Assembly (NCBI RefSeq): GCF_008831285.2
Contig: NC_045138.2
Coordinates: 30,847,934-30,911,933, forward strand
Reading direction: 5' to 3'
DNA from: Nymphaea colorata
Taxonomy: Eukaryota > Streptophyta > Magnoliopsida > Nymphaeales > Nymphaeaceae
Length of the DNA: 64,000 nt
The notes under the pieces are model-generated. The model was not told the origin of the DNA, made no database searches, and was given only the letters and a program-made list of their open reading frames with translations. The number at the start of each line of letters is the position of its first letter. Position 1 is the first letter of the stretch. The position numbers and the translations under genes are program-made. Below are positions 1 to 12,717 of this stretch, in pieces.

Positions 1-231
1 CATGCGCTAAAGAACATCATGAGGGAATCTTTGAGGAGAATTTCTGCTAACCAAATAAATTACTTTGAAAATTTGTACCTTAATTTGGTTTTATATAATG
101 TACAACAGCTTCATAAAGACATGCCAAACAAAGTATTGAATCTTCAAAATATAAGTAAACAACTAAGTGAATTGTTCTTTACAAAATAATCCACAAATTC
201 TAACAATGATAGTACATTAGCCTCAGGCCTA

Positions 232-254
232 TCTCTCTCTCTCTCTCTCTCTCT

Positions 255-328
<74 letters not shown>
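232..328. repeat. composite (CT)n-(TA)n-(GA)n microsatellite
   Basis: Three dinucleotide tracts follow one another: CT from about 232 to 254, TA from about 256 to 295 and GA from about 295 to 328. The CT and GA arms are complementary and the TA core is self-complementary, so the whole tract is one long inverted repeat. Confidence 0.95.
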
Positions 329-331
<3 letters not shown>

Positions 332-1447
332 GTGTACCTGCCAAGCTCTCATGTGGCCAGCTTGATGGGAATTCTTTGGGCCATTGACTTTGAGGAGATT
401 AGATAGGTGGATATCAAGTTCAAAAGAAAATTGAAAGCTAGTTGTATTTTCAAGAGGCTAAAATACCTTTTTTAATTAAGGAAACAAATGATTTTCTTAT
501 TGCCTCTATTGAGGGATATTTTAGTCTCTTGAAAACGCAAGTAGCTTTGCAATTTTTTCAACTTCATCTCTACCATATGGATCTTGTTAAAATCAATGGT
601 CCAGAAAGTCTTATCAAATATGGCATTTGAGGGTTTGGTAGCTTTATATATGTGTGTGTGTGTTTTCCTGTATGATTAAAAATTAAAATTTTAAAAATAT
701 CTGTCATGGATTTCTTTTTTTTTTAACCATCCAAGAACATCACCCATATATGTGACAGTTTTGACAATCCTACCTTCTCAATCCTCCTCTCTCCTGTCAA
801 CTCTCGTTGTTGAATAAGGAAGATAAATTAAAAGCAAAAGCATTAAACACAAAAGTGAGTTGGAAAGATATCGCAAGAGAATTTGGTTGTCAAAATTTGC
901 AGAACTAGGATCTGACTTTATAATACATATATACACATACTTTCTTTATGTTAACATACTTTACCCAACAAAAGTGGTTGTGTTGGATTAATAATTGCAA
1001 CGACAACTTTGATTTGGCATCATGGACACGTTTAGGTCTACTCTCTCATTTTTTGGGGGCTCTAGACTGCTTAGGTCTACCCGTTTGTCTAGACCTCACT
1101 TTTTATCATTGTCTTTGTGTCGTGTTTGTCTTTAATTAGAAGTTAGCACCTTTCACGCTGTCTCTCAAAAGCATAGACCAAAGAAACAATAGAAAAAGGA
1201 TGTGCTTAGTTAAAAAATAACAGGAGGAAGATAAGATCTATATGAATAAATGTTGGAGTCAAGTTGGCCATGTCTCGAGCACTAAAATGTAATGATCTTT
1301 TACGTAACCCAACACTTTGGGGGTGCATGATTACTAGAGATGGAAACTGGACATAGAAAATGCGCTGAACATGATTTAGAAGTAACTGAAGAACATGTCA
1401 TAATATATATTACAAGAACACCATGTTCTTATTTTGAGAAGCATGCT

Positions 1448-1745
1448 GTAATTATGTCTGAGCCTCGGCATCGGGCTGGCCCGGCCCGATAAGAAGTTGG
1501 GCTCGGGCTGACCCGACACCTGAAACTCGGGCTCAACTCGAAACTTAAAACTCGAAAATATACATTTTTAATATAAAATAATATATAAATATAATTAATC
1601 GTAATAAAATATTATAATTTTATCTAAAAAATAATAAAAATATATATTAAAAATTTTTTATCGGGCCCACCTGGGCAGGCCTGATGCCTTTTTTTCTGGG
1701 CTTGAGTTGCGCCGAGCACCTGGTATCTGCCGGCGGCCCAGCCTC
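1448..1745. repeat. degenerate CGGGCC-rich dispersed repeat
   Basis: GC-rich ends made of words like GGCATCGGGCTGGCCCGGCCC (left) and CGGGCCCACCTGGGCAGGCC (right) flank an AT-rich centre. This is the same architecture as the better-preserved element at 61.5 kb, so it is probably an older relative. The terminal inverted repeats are too decayed to fix the ends. Confidence 0.45.
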
Positions 1746-4700
1746 TAGCTTTTAATTGTTAAATTTGAGAACAACATCCATAATCACACTATATTTCTTA
1801 GAACATGAATATGGTATTGTTGAAACATGTATTATAAAAACACATCTTCAAAAACATAATGTTCTTCTTGTCAAACACCTTTTCAAAAAATTCATTTGAC
1901 ATGAGGTTTTGTTAGGTGCCTTTAGTTTTCAATGTGCATGCATAAAAGCGGTTGATTGTTTTGTCTTCTCTAAACTAAAATTTACATTACATGGTTGTTC
2001 CAAATAGCTCTTGTTAAAACATAATGGACAATGAAGTTGAGTAAGCTCCATTTTAAGATTAGTAAAAGGACTTTTATTCTCTCTCTCTCTAGCCCTTGTC
2101 ACTCTCTTTATTTAATTGTGCAAAAACTGCTTTATATTGGAGTGTGTGTGCCAGAAGATGGGCAGTAGCGGCATTAGCTTGAGGCTGGTGTGGGCAGCTG
2201 CCTACCTCAGCCTGTGTAAACCCGTACCAAAGTTTTATTATGGTGATGCTAGACTTAGGCCTAGTCTTATGCGGAGCCCACACCAGACCTAGGCTAATGT
2301 CCTGTAATCCTACATGCATTCAATCCATTGCAATAATACGATGAATCAATGCCTCTCAGCTAAAAAATTCTGACTCTCGCATTAAAGGTAAGTCATGATT
2401 TCAGGAGAGTGGAGTGGATATGAATACATTTATAGGAGCTTTGATGATGCTTCAATTATGAGGTTGTAGGGCTAACATGAAGCACCTAGTGATGTTTCTT
2501 AATCAAATATTATTTGATTAAGAAATTGGATGAGGTTCGAACTAAAAAAAAGACATCCAATCAGATCGGGATATACAAAAATATTTGACTGGATTCTGAT
2601 CCGAATCTGATTTAGTTTTGAACGAATATCATATATCACCTTTAAATTTTGAAAATAGGCTAGATTCGGTTCAAAATCCGGATTCAGATTTAGATGTAAA
2701 CGTAAAAATTGGATTCAGATCAGCTTCAAATTGTGAAATCGAATTTAAGATCGAATTCAGATATGACTGTTTTCCGCTCGTATTTGAATCCTAAACATGT
2801 CTATATCCAAAAGAACTAATATGGTTAAGAATTATCCTATTCAAATCCAATCCGCTTACATCTCTAATCCCACTGCCTGAGCGATACTCACAACTTTAGC
2901 TCTAATGAACATAAGAACAGAGTGCCTCTACCAGTTGCACCAGTGACCATCCGCCTACATCTAGTTGCTAACATATATATATATATAGTCAAAGTGTGTA
3001 TCACTTTCACCAGAAAACATCTAGTTGCTAAAAAAAATGCAAACCATTGGATTATCTAGCAGCAAATCGGCATTAACATAATTCCATCATTAATTACAAC
3101 TTGGTGTAGTAACTTTATATATATATATAATGTGGCAAATTGAAGTATAAAATCAACCAAAAAATTCAGCGGGAAACAATCCCCATTGCACGAGGTCAGG
3201 CAGGCCGTACGTCGGCATCGGAAATGCCGTCCATGTTACGGTCACTCGCCCACATTATTTAATTTTTCTTTAGGCTCTATTTTAAATTATTTAAAATAAT
3301 TTGCTTTAGTCAACAGTATGTTTCAGAATTCCAGTTGTCCGTAGTAGAGTTGTACAGATATTTATATTTTTTTTATAAGCAATAATTTAAGCAGTCAAAA
3401 ATATTTTTTATATTTTTTATCGGTCACTTGGATCTGGCGAGATTCCTTAATAGAAGTGCACTTGCATTACTCAACACTTAAAGCTTTGCTCAGCATATAA
3501 TCTTCGGTCCGGTTCGTTGGCATTTTAGCTGTCAGCATCAAGGTATATGAATTAGATTTCTTCCTTTTAGTGGTTGGAAAGTGGGAAGAATAATTAGGTA
3601 TGTCTAACTATTTGTACTACTTAATCTTATTTGTATTAAATTCATGAACTAAGAAACAAACTTGTTATACGCTTTAATTAAGTTGATCTTATTTTGTTGG
3701 CAATCAAACACCGAACCAACTGTATTAAAATGAAACCTAAAGTTACTTTCTTCTTGTTAAAGGTTAGATTTCGAAAATCATCCACAGCATACCCCAATCA
3801 TATATATGTGAAGGCATCGAAATATGAAATTAGAAAATATGTGAACCTGCCCATGTCGAGTATTGAATAGGGCATCTCACTTCTTATTGCAAACGTAAAT
3901 TTCTAAAGTCAAGTACAACACTCAACAATTAATTTTTTTTTTTTAAAGAGTCTCTCATGGTTCGAGTACCACACGTTAACGAGATGTGTTCATTAACATC
4001 TACGTAAAACACATACAGTTATTTTGTGTAATAGTCATAGATTATTTAATTAATTTCATGATGGTTCAGAAGGCGTCAAACGTAAAATTGTTTTAAAAAT
4101 AAATGTTTATCTACTTTTTAAAAAATATTATAGTACATGCAATGCCCCTATAAACTATCAAGAAGTTCAGCTATTTCTATGATAATATTTAACTGTAAAT
4201 AAGAAGAGAATATACTCACTTTTTCCCTTGTATATATATATAACAAGCAAAATCTACTTTCATATACATGTATGTACATATGAATTGTATTTGAGAGGGA
4301 GGGAGAGGGAAAGTTGCTCTACAAGATCAAAGTGATGATTTGTGGGGTTTTATTTGTAAAGCATCAACTAAGTTAATCTAGTTTTTTCTTGAGGCTGAGA
4401 TTTGAGAACCCAATGAAAAGTTAAAATTAGTAACTATAGAGAGAGAAAACAAGAGTCAATAAAATGGAGATGCATGAACAATTGGATGACAAACCATCAC
4501 CAAGTAGAAAAAAAGATCCATATAAGAAGACAGAAAGAAAGAGGGAAAAGGAAGAAGGGGCGAGGGCGCTGGCCCCAATATACAAAAACTGGCACACACC
4601 CATAACAAGAAGGAGAAAAGGAGAGAAAGGAGCGGAAGCTAAGCGGCAATTAAGCCGCGAGGAAAGGTGCATATCACTCTACATGTTGAAAAAGGAAGCG

Positions 4701-6909
4701 GCAGAGCCGGTGACGGAGCCATGAAATTTTGACTAAGAGACACTAGTTGTTTAACTTTTAAATTTTGAGGGTCACTTGTATATAAATAATAAATAATATT
4801 TAACAAGTATCAATGTAAACATAAAACAATTTTTGTGGGCTTGTGTGTGCAATGGCCCACACTGCCTCCGCTACTAGGTATAGCAGCCAACATCTTAAAA
4901 GACCAGGTCGTTTTATTCAAGTCATGAGGCGCATCTAAGCTAGAGCAGTCAAACAAATAAGAGATGGATTGTGACACATTGACCAGGAGGAATTGATGTG
5001 GACGCGGGCGCGCGTGTAGGGGGTGGCAAGATTAGCAACAAAGGATACAAAAAAACACACACACATACACACACAACAAAAAAAAGATCATCTGAGTAGC
5101 CAAGACATCAAAGATGGCATGGAGATGGAAGGAAGCAGACAAGACCCGAAATCAGAGGAGATCGAAACTAACAGGCGACAAGAGGCCCGAGAGGGCACAA
5201 GAGACAGCTGACCAGTTCCACTAACAATCAAGGAGGTGGAGAGGGCAAGAGACGAAGAGGCAGGCGCGTCAACCTTGTATAGGAGCCAAGCTAATCTTTT
5301 CTGTATCGTTCCAATTTTATCGGATGTCTCTACGATGCCAGAGGCCGGGGATAGACATGTAAGGTCAAAGGTGAATTAATTTTTGAGCAACTTTGTCTAA
5401 AAAAAATATATGTGAACAATATCAAAGCATGCCTAGTGGAGCCTTTTCTTAATGGTATCTCTGCGGTCTGAGTAACACACAGACGAAGCTTTTCACATCC
5501 ATCCATCGCCTCGACTGTAGTCGGGCCCGCCGGGTGCTGCAAGCGACGGATACTTAATTATTTATGAAAGAAGCAAAATAAAAATCTTCTACGCAGCATT
5601 CATTGAGTAAGGGATGTCAACGAGCGGATCCGGATCCGATGTCTGACAGAATCCCACACTGGCTTGTGTTGCTTTAATGACGCTATCCGGGTCGAATCAA
5701 TATCCGTCCTTGAGATCCGCAAACTCAAATCAAATCGGGCAAAATATCCGAAGGCCGCTCTTTCATGGCAATTGGGTTTGGACCCGTTCCAAGCCGGAAA
5801 TGGATCTATAAACGATCGGGTAAATCCAGCTTAATTGGATAACGAACTCATACCAGCCCATGGTACCCGATCCGGCAAGTTGGTGCAGCCAAAAAATGCG
5901 GAAGACTCGTATCCGATCCGATCCATTCAGAGGCTTCCAAAGTGAAGTGGGTCCTGGGTCCCAGCTCCATCTGGTTTGCACTAGATGGACCCAGCGCCTT
6001 CGACAAAGCAGACTTAGGTAGTTGGCTATATGAACAGGAATTTATATCCAGGCCTAATGATGATCCTTTCAAACTTTAGTTGTTCCTCTTTTTGTATGTA
6101 CACAATGACAACTCGATTTCCATCGACATCTCTAACAGACTGGACTTTATCCTTTCAACTTGAAAGACCTCAATTTTTTAATTTATGTAAGCAGGCACCG
6201 GGATGTTGTTAAAAAGCATTTACTACACCAACATCAGCAACAGTGTATGATCACATAAACACTCAACAGGGCTTTTAGCAGGGGTTAATGGTATATTATA
6301 TGTATTTTTAAATTTTAGCCATATGATAACATCTCACATCTATCAATTCCAATTCAAATATATGTATTACTTGGTGAACTATTCTCTCGCCCAATAATCC
6401 TTACATGCGTTGCTATTGACAAGGCGTTAATTACTGAAATTTGCACAAACAACAGGCCACTTAACAAGGGCGTTAAGTGTCTGAAGTAGGAAGCTAGTTT
6501 CATATTTGTTACCTATGATAAAATAGTGAAAGTCTGATTGTCAGTTTTATTTTTGTAGATACTATTCTTTTATACTGTTCTGCTTTTTGCCAAGATCTCG
6601 AAGTAGTTTTGACTTCTTCATTCTTTTTTATTTTTTTTAAAAGGTGAGTGGTTCATTCTACCGCCCTAAAGAAAAGCCACTCGTCCCCTTGTGTTTGTTT
6701 TCTTGGATTCACAGATCATGCTTCGAGACTTTTAACGGTTTAAAAGTAGAGCACACTAAGACGTGACAGTAATCATTCCAAGATTCAAACATGAGTTCTT
6801 AGAGGAATCAGACTACACGCTACTATCCATAGAGATATTTCGAATGGACTATATAAAATAAGAATGAGATATGAATATCAAACTGCATGGTTATTTTGGT
6901 AGGCTAGTG

Positions 6910-7295
6910 TAATTTATGGGACTGGGTCCCAGGCGGGCCAATTTGCCTGCGAATCTGGTTCCCGGCGGGGCTGGTCCCCTACCCGTCCGCACAACCTGTC
7001 TCTGGCGGAGTGGGGCTCTGCCCAGTTCAGCACCTCCAGCTGGATCTCGCTCCTTCCAAATCCGAACGGGTCCAACTCCCCCTGCAAGACGGCTTCACGC
7101 ATCACAGCCGTCCGTCCCACCCGGCAGAAGTCTTCTCAACCGTCGATGGGGAGCTCGGCGCGGGAGGGAGGCCCCGCCCCCACACTGGTAGCTCAGGGAG
7201 CGCTGGGCCCCGCACCTCGACGGGCCCCACCTCGTCCGTTCTTCGGAGTGCGAGGAGACCGACCACGATCGCTCTCTTTAACGGTCTTGCCACGC
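6910..7295. other. GC-rich island upstream of the hydrolase gene
   Basis: The block is sharply GC-rich against AT-rich flanks. Open frames occur on both strands, which is expected from high GC alone, and none resembles a known domain. It lies about 0.6 kb upstream of the hydrolase start codon. It may be a promoter-proximal GC island or a repeat; I see no evidence that it codes for protein. Confidence 0.5.
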
Positions 7296-7602
7296 TACCC
7301 TTGAAAACCGTTCCCTCTTCATTTTTTTTTCTTTTTCCATTTAAAAGAAAAAAATTAATTAATTAAAGGATTTTAACTTTTTAATAAATTAATTTAGTTT
7401 ATTCAATAAAAAGGCTTTTAGCTCGGCCTTTGAGAAAAATCAGAGGAAAAATTCAACTTTCAGGTGAAAAGGCGACAAAAAAAAAAATTAATTACAAAAT
7501 TATGCTTTTCATAAATTTTAAATGTGGGAAAATAACGTGGCTGGCAGTTAACGTAATTTCGAGGTACATAAAACGGCAACTCTATGAAGTCAGAGGTCTC
7601 GT

Positions 7603-7640
7603 TCTCTCTGTCTCTCTTTTTCTCTCTCTCTCTCTCTCTT
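7603..7640 (+). repeat. (CT)n tract in the presumed 5' leader of the hydrolase gene
   Basis: A pyrimidine tract of CTCTCT lies about 270 bases before the start codon at 7910. CT-rich leaders and core promoters are common in plants, so it may lie in the 5' UTR or core promoter. The transcription start itself cannot be read from the sequence. Confidence 0.7.
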
Positions 7641-7909
7641 TGCTTCTGTGTGTGCGTGACTTGTTTCGCTGTCGTTGAGAAAGGAGGAGGGAAGCCGGAA
7701 AAGGAGAGGCCGTAGGTTCCGGGGAGAAACGCTGTTTTGCTGGTTTCGGAAAGGGGCGGAAAATGGAAGCGCCACCTCCGGAGATCAGATGACCATCCGC
7801 CGTGGTGGTCTTCTCCGTTGTCATCGCCGCCGTCGTCGTTGTGTTCCTCTTCGTCGTCTCGTCCGATCGTTCGGCGCCGGAAAGGCGCAGGTCTTGCGGT
7901 TTCCCGGCG

Positions 7910-9640
7910 ATGGCTTCAGGGAAGGGACTGGTGGAGAGGCTGCGTCGGGTTCTCCGGACGGCTTTCTTCATGGTGACCATGGTGGCGTCGCTCCTACTCT
8001 TCTCCGCCACGGTCGTTGTCGCGGTCGCCGACGTCGTCGTCCCCTCCTCGCTGCTCCCGGTGTTCTCCGGCAGAAATCTGAGGCCTCAGTTCGCTCGTTA
8101 CGGGTTTCGACACTCCCTCATCGACGTCCCTCTTATTTCCGTCGTCAGATCCCTCATCATCACGTGTAAGCTCCATCGCTGCCTCGTACGGTTATGGTTC
8201 TCTCCTCAGTCCTCTGGATCTCTTTCCGCAAGAAATTAGGGTTAGGTCGAGTTTTTTCCTTCCATACTTTTGGTTTGCCGACGGATGTGCTGGAAAAAAT
8301 GAAAATTTGCCTCTTTCTTGTTTTTGCTCTGCTTCTGTTCTGCAGCTGTCTATTCGTTATGTGATTCTCCGTGCCTCTCCCATGGTCCTTACCTCGGCAC
8401 GGTAACGTTTTGCTCCTTGTCCTCCATCCTTATCCTTTCGGTGAAGGCATGCCTCTTCCGGGGGATTCCAGAAGAAGACCCTGGCAGTATCTCGATGGCG
8501 TCCTCGGTGCAGAGGAAGCTTCACTTGAAACAGTCGTGGGGGATGCCCATCCTTTTCATGTCTTCGCTGGTTTTCGCTCTCGGACACGTCGTCGTTGCGT
8601 ATCGAGCCAGTTGCAGGGCACGTAAGAAGCTGCTTTTCCATCGGGGCGATCAGGAATCGGTAAAATTTCTGGTTCTCTTAGTATTGTTATTTCTGTTTCT
8701 TTCGGAGCGCCTTGTTCCCTTTATTTTAGGTGCTTTGGTTCAGGCTTCATCTGTTTCGAGATCTTACTTTTGTGGCTTTGTTCTGCTTCAAAAAAGTACT
8801 ACTTTTTACATTTCCTATGAACTTTTCTTTTATTTTAAATGTGGTTGTCGTTTGTTTTCTTTTAATCATACTTGGATCGTGTCGTCCAGCATGTATGAAA
8901 TACCCTCTACAATGTGCTATGCTAAGATATGTAATTCCTACTGGAAAGGAACGAGTTGGTATGCTCAGAAAGTCATCATGATGAGCAGAGGAAGAAGTAT
9001 GAATTTTATTTTTAGCATGTCTTTCTATAAACACAGGCTATAATTGCATTCTTTCTTAAAAATTTGAACCTTTGTACAAAATTTACCAATCAATACCTGG
9101 TAAATCAACCAACTGTTTATTCATTATGTATTTATGTGTAATAGCTGGGTTCATTGAAGAAGTGCTTTATTCTCTACTAGAATGGTGTCCTCTCCTTGTA
9201 CAGATACTTTCTATAACGTAGTACGCTAAGATATGCAATCCATGTTTGACAAGAATCAGTTGGTGTGATTGGAAAATGAAAAATCTTTACGATTAGCAAA
9301 TGAAGATTGATCTTTTATTTAGCTCGACCTTTGAAATGGCAATTTTCTTGCAGTCTGTTAGGAATTGGAGCCTATGTACAAATTTAACAACCAATATCTG
9401 GAAAGTTAACTATCTTCATTCATTTATGTGCCTGGTTTATTAAATCTTTCACTGGGAAACACTTTTGTTTGTTGATCTCCAACTAGTAGTTCCTATTCTC
9501 ATCAAGTCTCAAGCCACTTTGAAGATTCTGGTCGTCACAGTTAGCTCAAGAACCTTTTTTGTCTATTTGCTAGCCCAGCATACTCGGGCTTCCCTTTTCT
9601 TTTTTCAAACAGGGAAATTAACGTGTCATATTGAAAATTA

Positions 9641-9685
<45 letters not shown>

Positions 9686-12516
9686 CTCTTGTTTTGTTTA
9701 CCTTCTCATATTTTAGTTATTGGGTTGGTTATTTAAGATAATCTAATACATTTTCAAATGCAAAGTAAGCAGTGAACATGCAAGCTTATCTACTTGTGCT
9801 TTTTGCATCAACCCTGCAGGTTTTTGGGTTTCCTGGGTATCTTAAGGTCCCGCGATCACCAACACCTACCAGTGGTAAGGGTTGTAGAAGTGATTGTGAA
9901 GGCAGGAGAAGACCTGCAACGGCAACAGCAGCTGTGGCAGCCCGTGAAGAAGGTTACTTGCCAATCAGGTTACTTTCTGATGTGGACAGCTTGTTCATGA
10001 CATATCAAGGTATTCTGCTTCATTACAAGCTAAATCATCCTGACTCTCCAGTTTCCCAATCCCTGGCGTGTTCTGCATTTTTGGAAGATAACCCACTTGT
10101 AAGCTCACCGCGGGGCATGCCCAGCAGGCTCAAGCTGGATAGACCACTATTGTCTGTTCCATCCAAAAGCTTGCATCTACATAGGAGTTTCAGTAATCCA
10201 TTTGATGATGACTCATTATACGCCCCTTTATTGACTGGATCAACTGGTGGTAGTATTTTACCTGATGAGATCCCTGCCCTAAAATTGGACGATCATGACA
10301 AAGAACAGACCTTTTCAAGTCATAATAATAAAGAAAACCTTGCGGGATTGGAGAATGGTCCCTGTGGTATTGTTTTGATTCATGGATTTGGAGGAGGTGT
10401 GTTCTCATGGAGGCATGTGATGGGACCTCTAGCACGACAGACAAGGTGTACAGTGTCTGCATTTGATCGACCAGGTTGGGGCCTGACTTCTCGCCCTAGG
10501 AGGTCCGAGTGGGAGGCCAAACAGTTGCCAAATCCATATCACCTTGACTCACAGGTTCTACTGCTTAACAAACCATATAGTTGTTTTCCTGATGCTTGAA
10601 ACTTCATGCTTATGCTTACATTCAAGTGCTTGGAACTCTTCTAGCTTCCTGTTCAACCTCTATAGTGACACACGTTTTGCTTGCTTGCATATGAATGACA
10701 CATTTTTTTAGAAAAAAGGAATATATATCAGTGAAAATTTTCTCTGCAAAACATGGAGTTGGAGCATGAGGTGATTGATGCTCTTGACCTGTGAAAAATT
10801 AAACGCTACAAAAGAATTTGTTTTACGTTAGCTTTTCTAGGTTACAGCCGGCCAAAATTTAAGCTTTTCTGCTCTCCTTCCTGAAACAGTTTATCACACA
10901 AATGAAGTTCTTGTGCCCTTTTAAGTATGGCTAAGTGACAAGAAATAGTTAAGAGTTAGATCTACACCTTGTTGCTCTACTATCAGGTGCTTTAATTTTG
11001 CTAAACTTTTGACATGTAAGCTTTTCCAGATTCTGTCCTCCTAAGGTTGACTTTTTGATCTATCTAAATACTCATTCGTTCTTGCCATTTTGTATGGTAT
11101 AAATCTAAAACTCTGTTAATGGTGACCCGTGCAGGTTGATTTACTCCTTGATTTTTGTCTTGCAATGGGTTTCTCTTCAGTAGTTCTTGTTGGTCATGAT
11201 GATGGAGGACTTATTGCTTTAAAGGCTGCTCAAAAAGTGCAGTCGACTAGCAAGTTCATGCAGGTGATGTGTTGGAAAAACTAATATGGTCTTATTGACT
11301 TAAATTTGTCCGCAGATTCTTTTAGTTTTTAGTTGTAGAGGATCTTGGTATACCTTCTGTTTGAAAATTGTTGGTTTAGTTGAGTTGATGATTGTTTTAC
11401 AATTTGTTTTCAGTCACATATCAAGTTCATGCAGGTGATTTGATGACAACGCTAACATGCCATACTTATGTGACCCAAGTTGGGGAATAAAATTTTAATA
11501 TATATTTTTAGTTTTACTTGTAGATGTTCTTGGTAGACCATGCAACAAAAAAAAATGCTTGGTTTACTACAGTTGATGGTGGCTTTGCCATTGATTCTGG
11601 CTTTTATTTTGCGTTTCCTGCGTCCCCCTTTCCCTTAGAACTATTGTTATCTTTACAATATATATTTTGTATGAGTAAGCTAACTTCTGTTCATCATTTT
11701 TTTCTCAGCCTGTTTCCGTCTTTTCATTCAGTTATATTGGTTTTGCATTTCAGGTGGATATCAGAGGGGTAGTTCTTCTTAATGTGAACCTGTCAAGAGA
11801 AGTTATTCCGGGATTTGCTCGGATTCTCCTGCATACATCATTAGGGAAGAAACACATGGTTCGCCCTCTACTGCGCACTGAAATTACCCAAGTAGTTAAT
11901 CGCCGAGCCTGGTATGACTCAAAGAAGCTAACTCCTGAAGTCATGAGCCTGTACAAGGTAGGTTGCAAGCCTAATTGCAAGAAGTTCTTTGAATTGCGTC
12001 TATCATGTGTTAAGACATCTTATTATAGAATTATTGGAATTCTTGTGGGTATGGCTTCTTTTTCGAGTTGCAAATGGTTTGGATATGCTATTCAGCTGAT
12101 CTGAATGTGACTCTATTCAGGTTGTCCTTGTCTAATCATTTTGCAACACTATTATCTTACAGAATTCCTTTATCGAAATTTAAAATTCATGAGATGTTTG
12201 TTCATTAGGTTATCATGCAGATTTTTTTGTTAATTTATTAAATTGATTTTGATAAAATTTGGAACCAGGCACCATTATGTGTGGAGGGTTGGGATGAAGC
12301 ACTTCAAGAAATTGGAAAATTGTCATTTGCGAGTGTCCTTTCTCCTCAGAATGCATCACTTCTCTTGGAAGCAGTTGGGGACCTGCCAGTCTTGGTAGTT
12401 GCAGGTGCTGAAGATGCACTTGTTTCACTCAAGACATCCCAGGCCCTTTCTTTAAAGCTCCTAAATTCTGTAAGTCCTATCAATCTCCTCTAGTTTACTG
12501 TTAGATATACATGACT

Positions 12517-12581
<65 letters not shown>

Positions 12582-12665
12582 TCATTGTGTGTGCTCGTGC
12601 ATGTGTATAAATAAATTCTGTAAGTCCTATCAATCTCCTCTAGTTTACTGTTAGATATACGTGAC

Positions 12666-12717
<52 letters not shown>

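Larger units (their letters stand above)
1..6900. other. repeat-rich intergenic region, no supported gene
   Basis: This stretch is AT-rich and interrupted by simple repeats. The open frames are short, have no recognisable domain and lack codon-like composition. It contains a CT/TA/GA composite microsatellite near the left end, a degenerate CGGGCC-rich repeat at about 1.45-1.75 kb, and low-complexity blocks built from degenerate GGATTCAGAT/GATCCGAATC-type words at about 2.5-2.9 kb and 5.6-5.95 kb. The latter are typical of old dispersed repeats in plant genomes. I see no exon with convincing splice sites here. Confidence 0.6.

Noticed and set aside
5612-5950. Block rich in GGATCCGGATCCGAT words, considered as a bounded transposon
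   Set aside because: The left edge (GGGATGTCAACGAGCGGATC) looks like an element end, but no matching right end or target duplication was found.
6914-7366. Several 60-118 codon frames in the GC-rich island
   Set aside because: Frames are open on both strands with similar Pro/Ser/Arg-rich composition and no domain, as expected from high GC.
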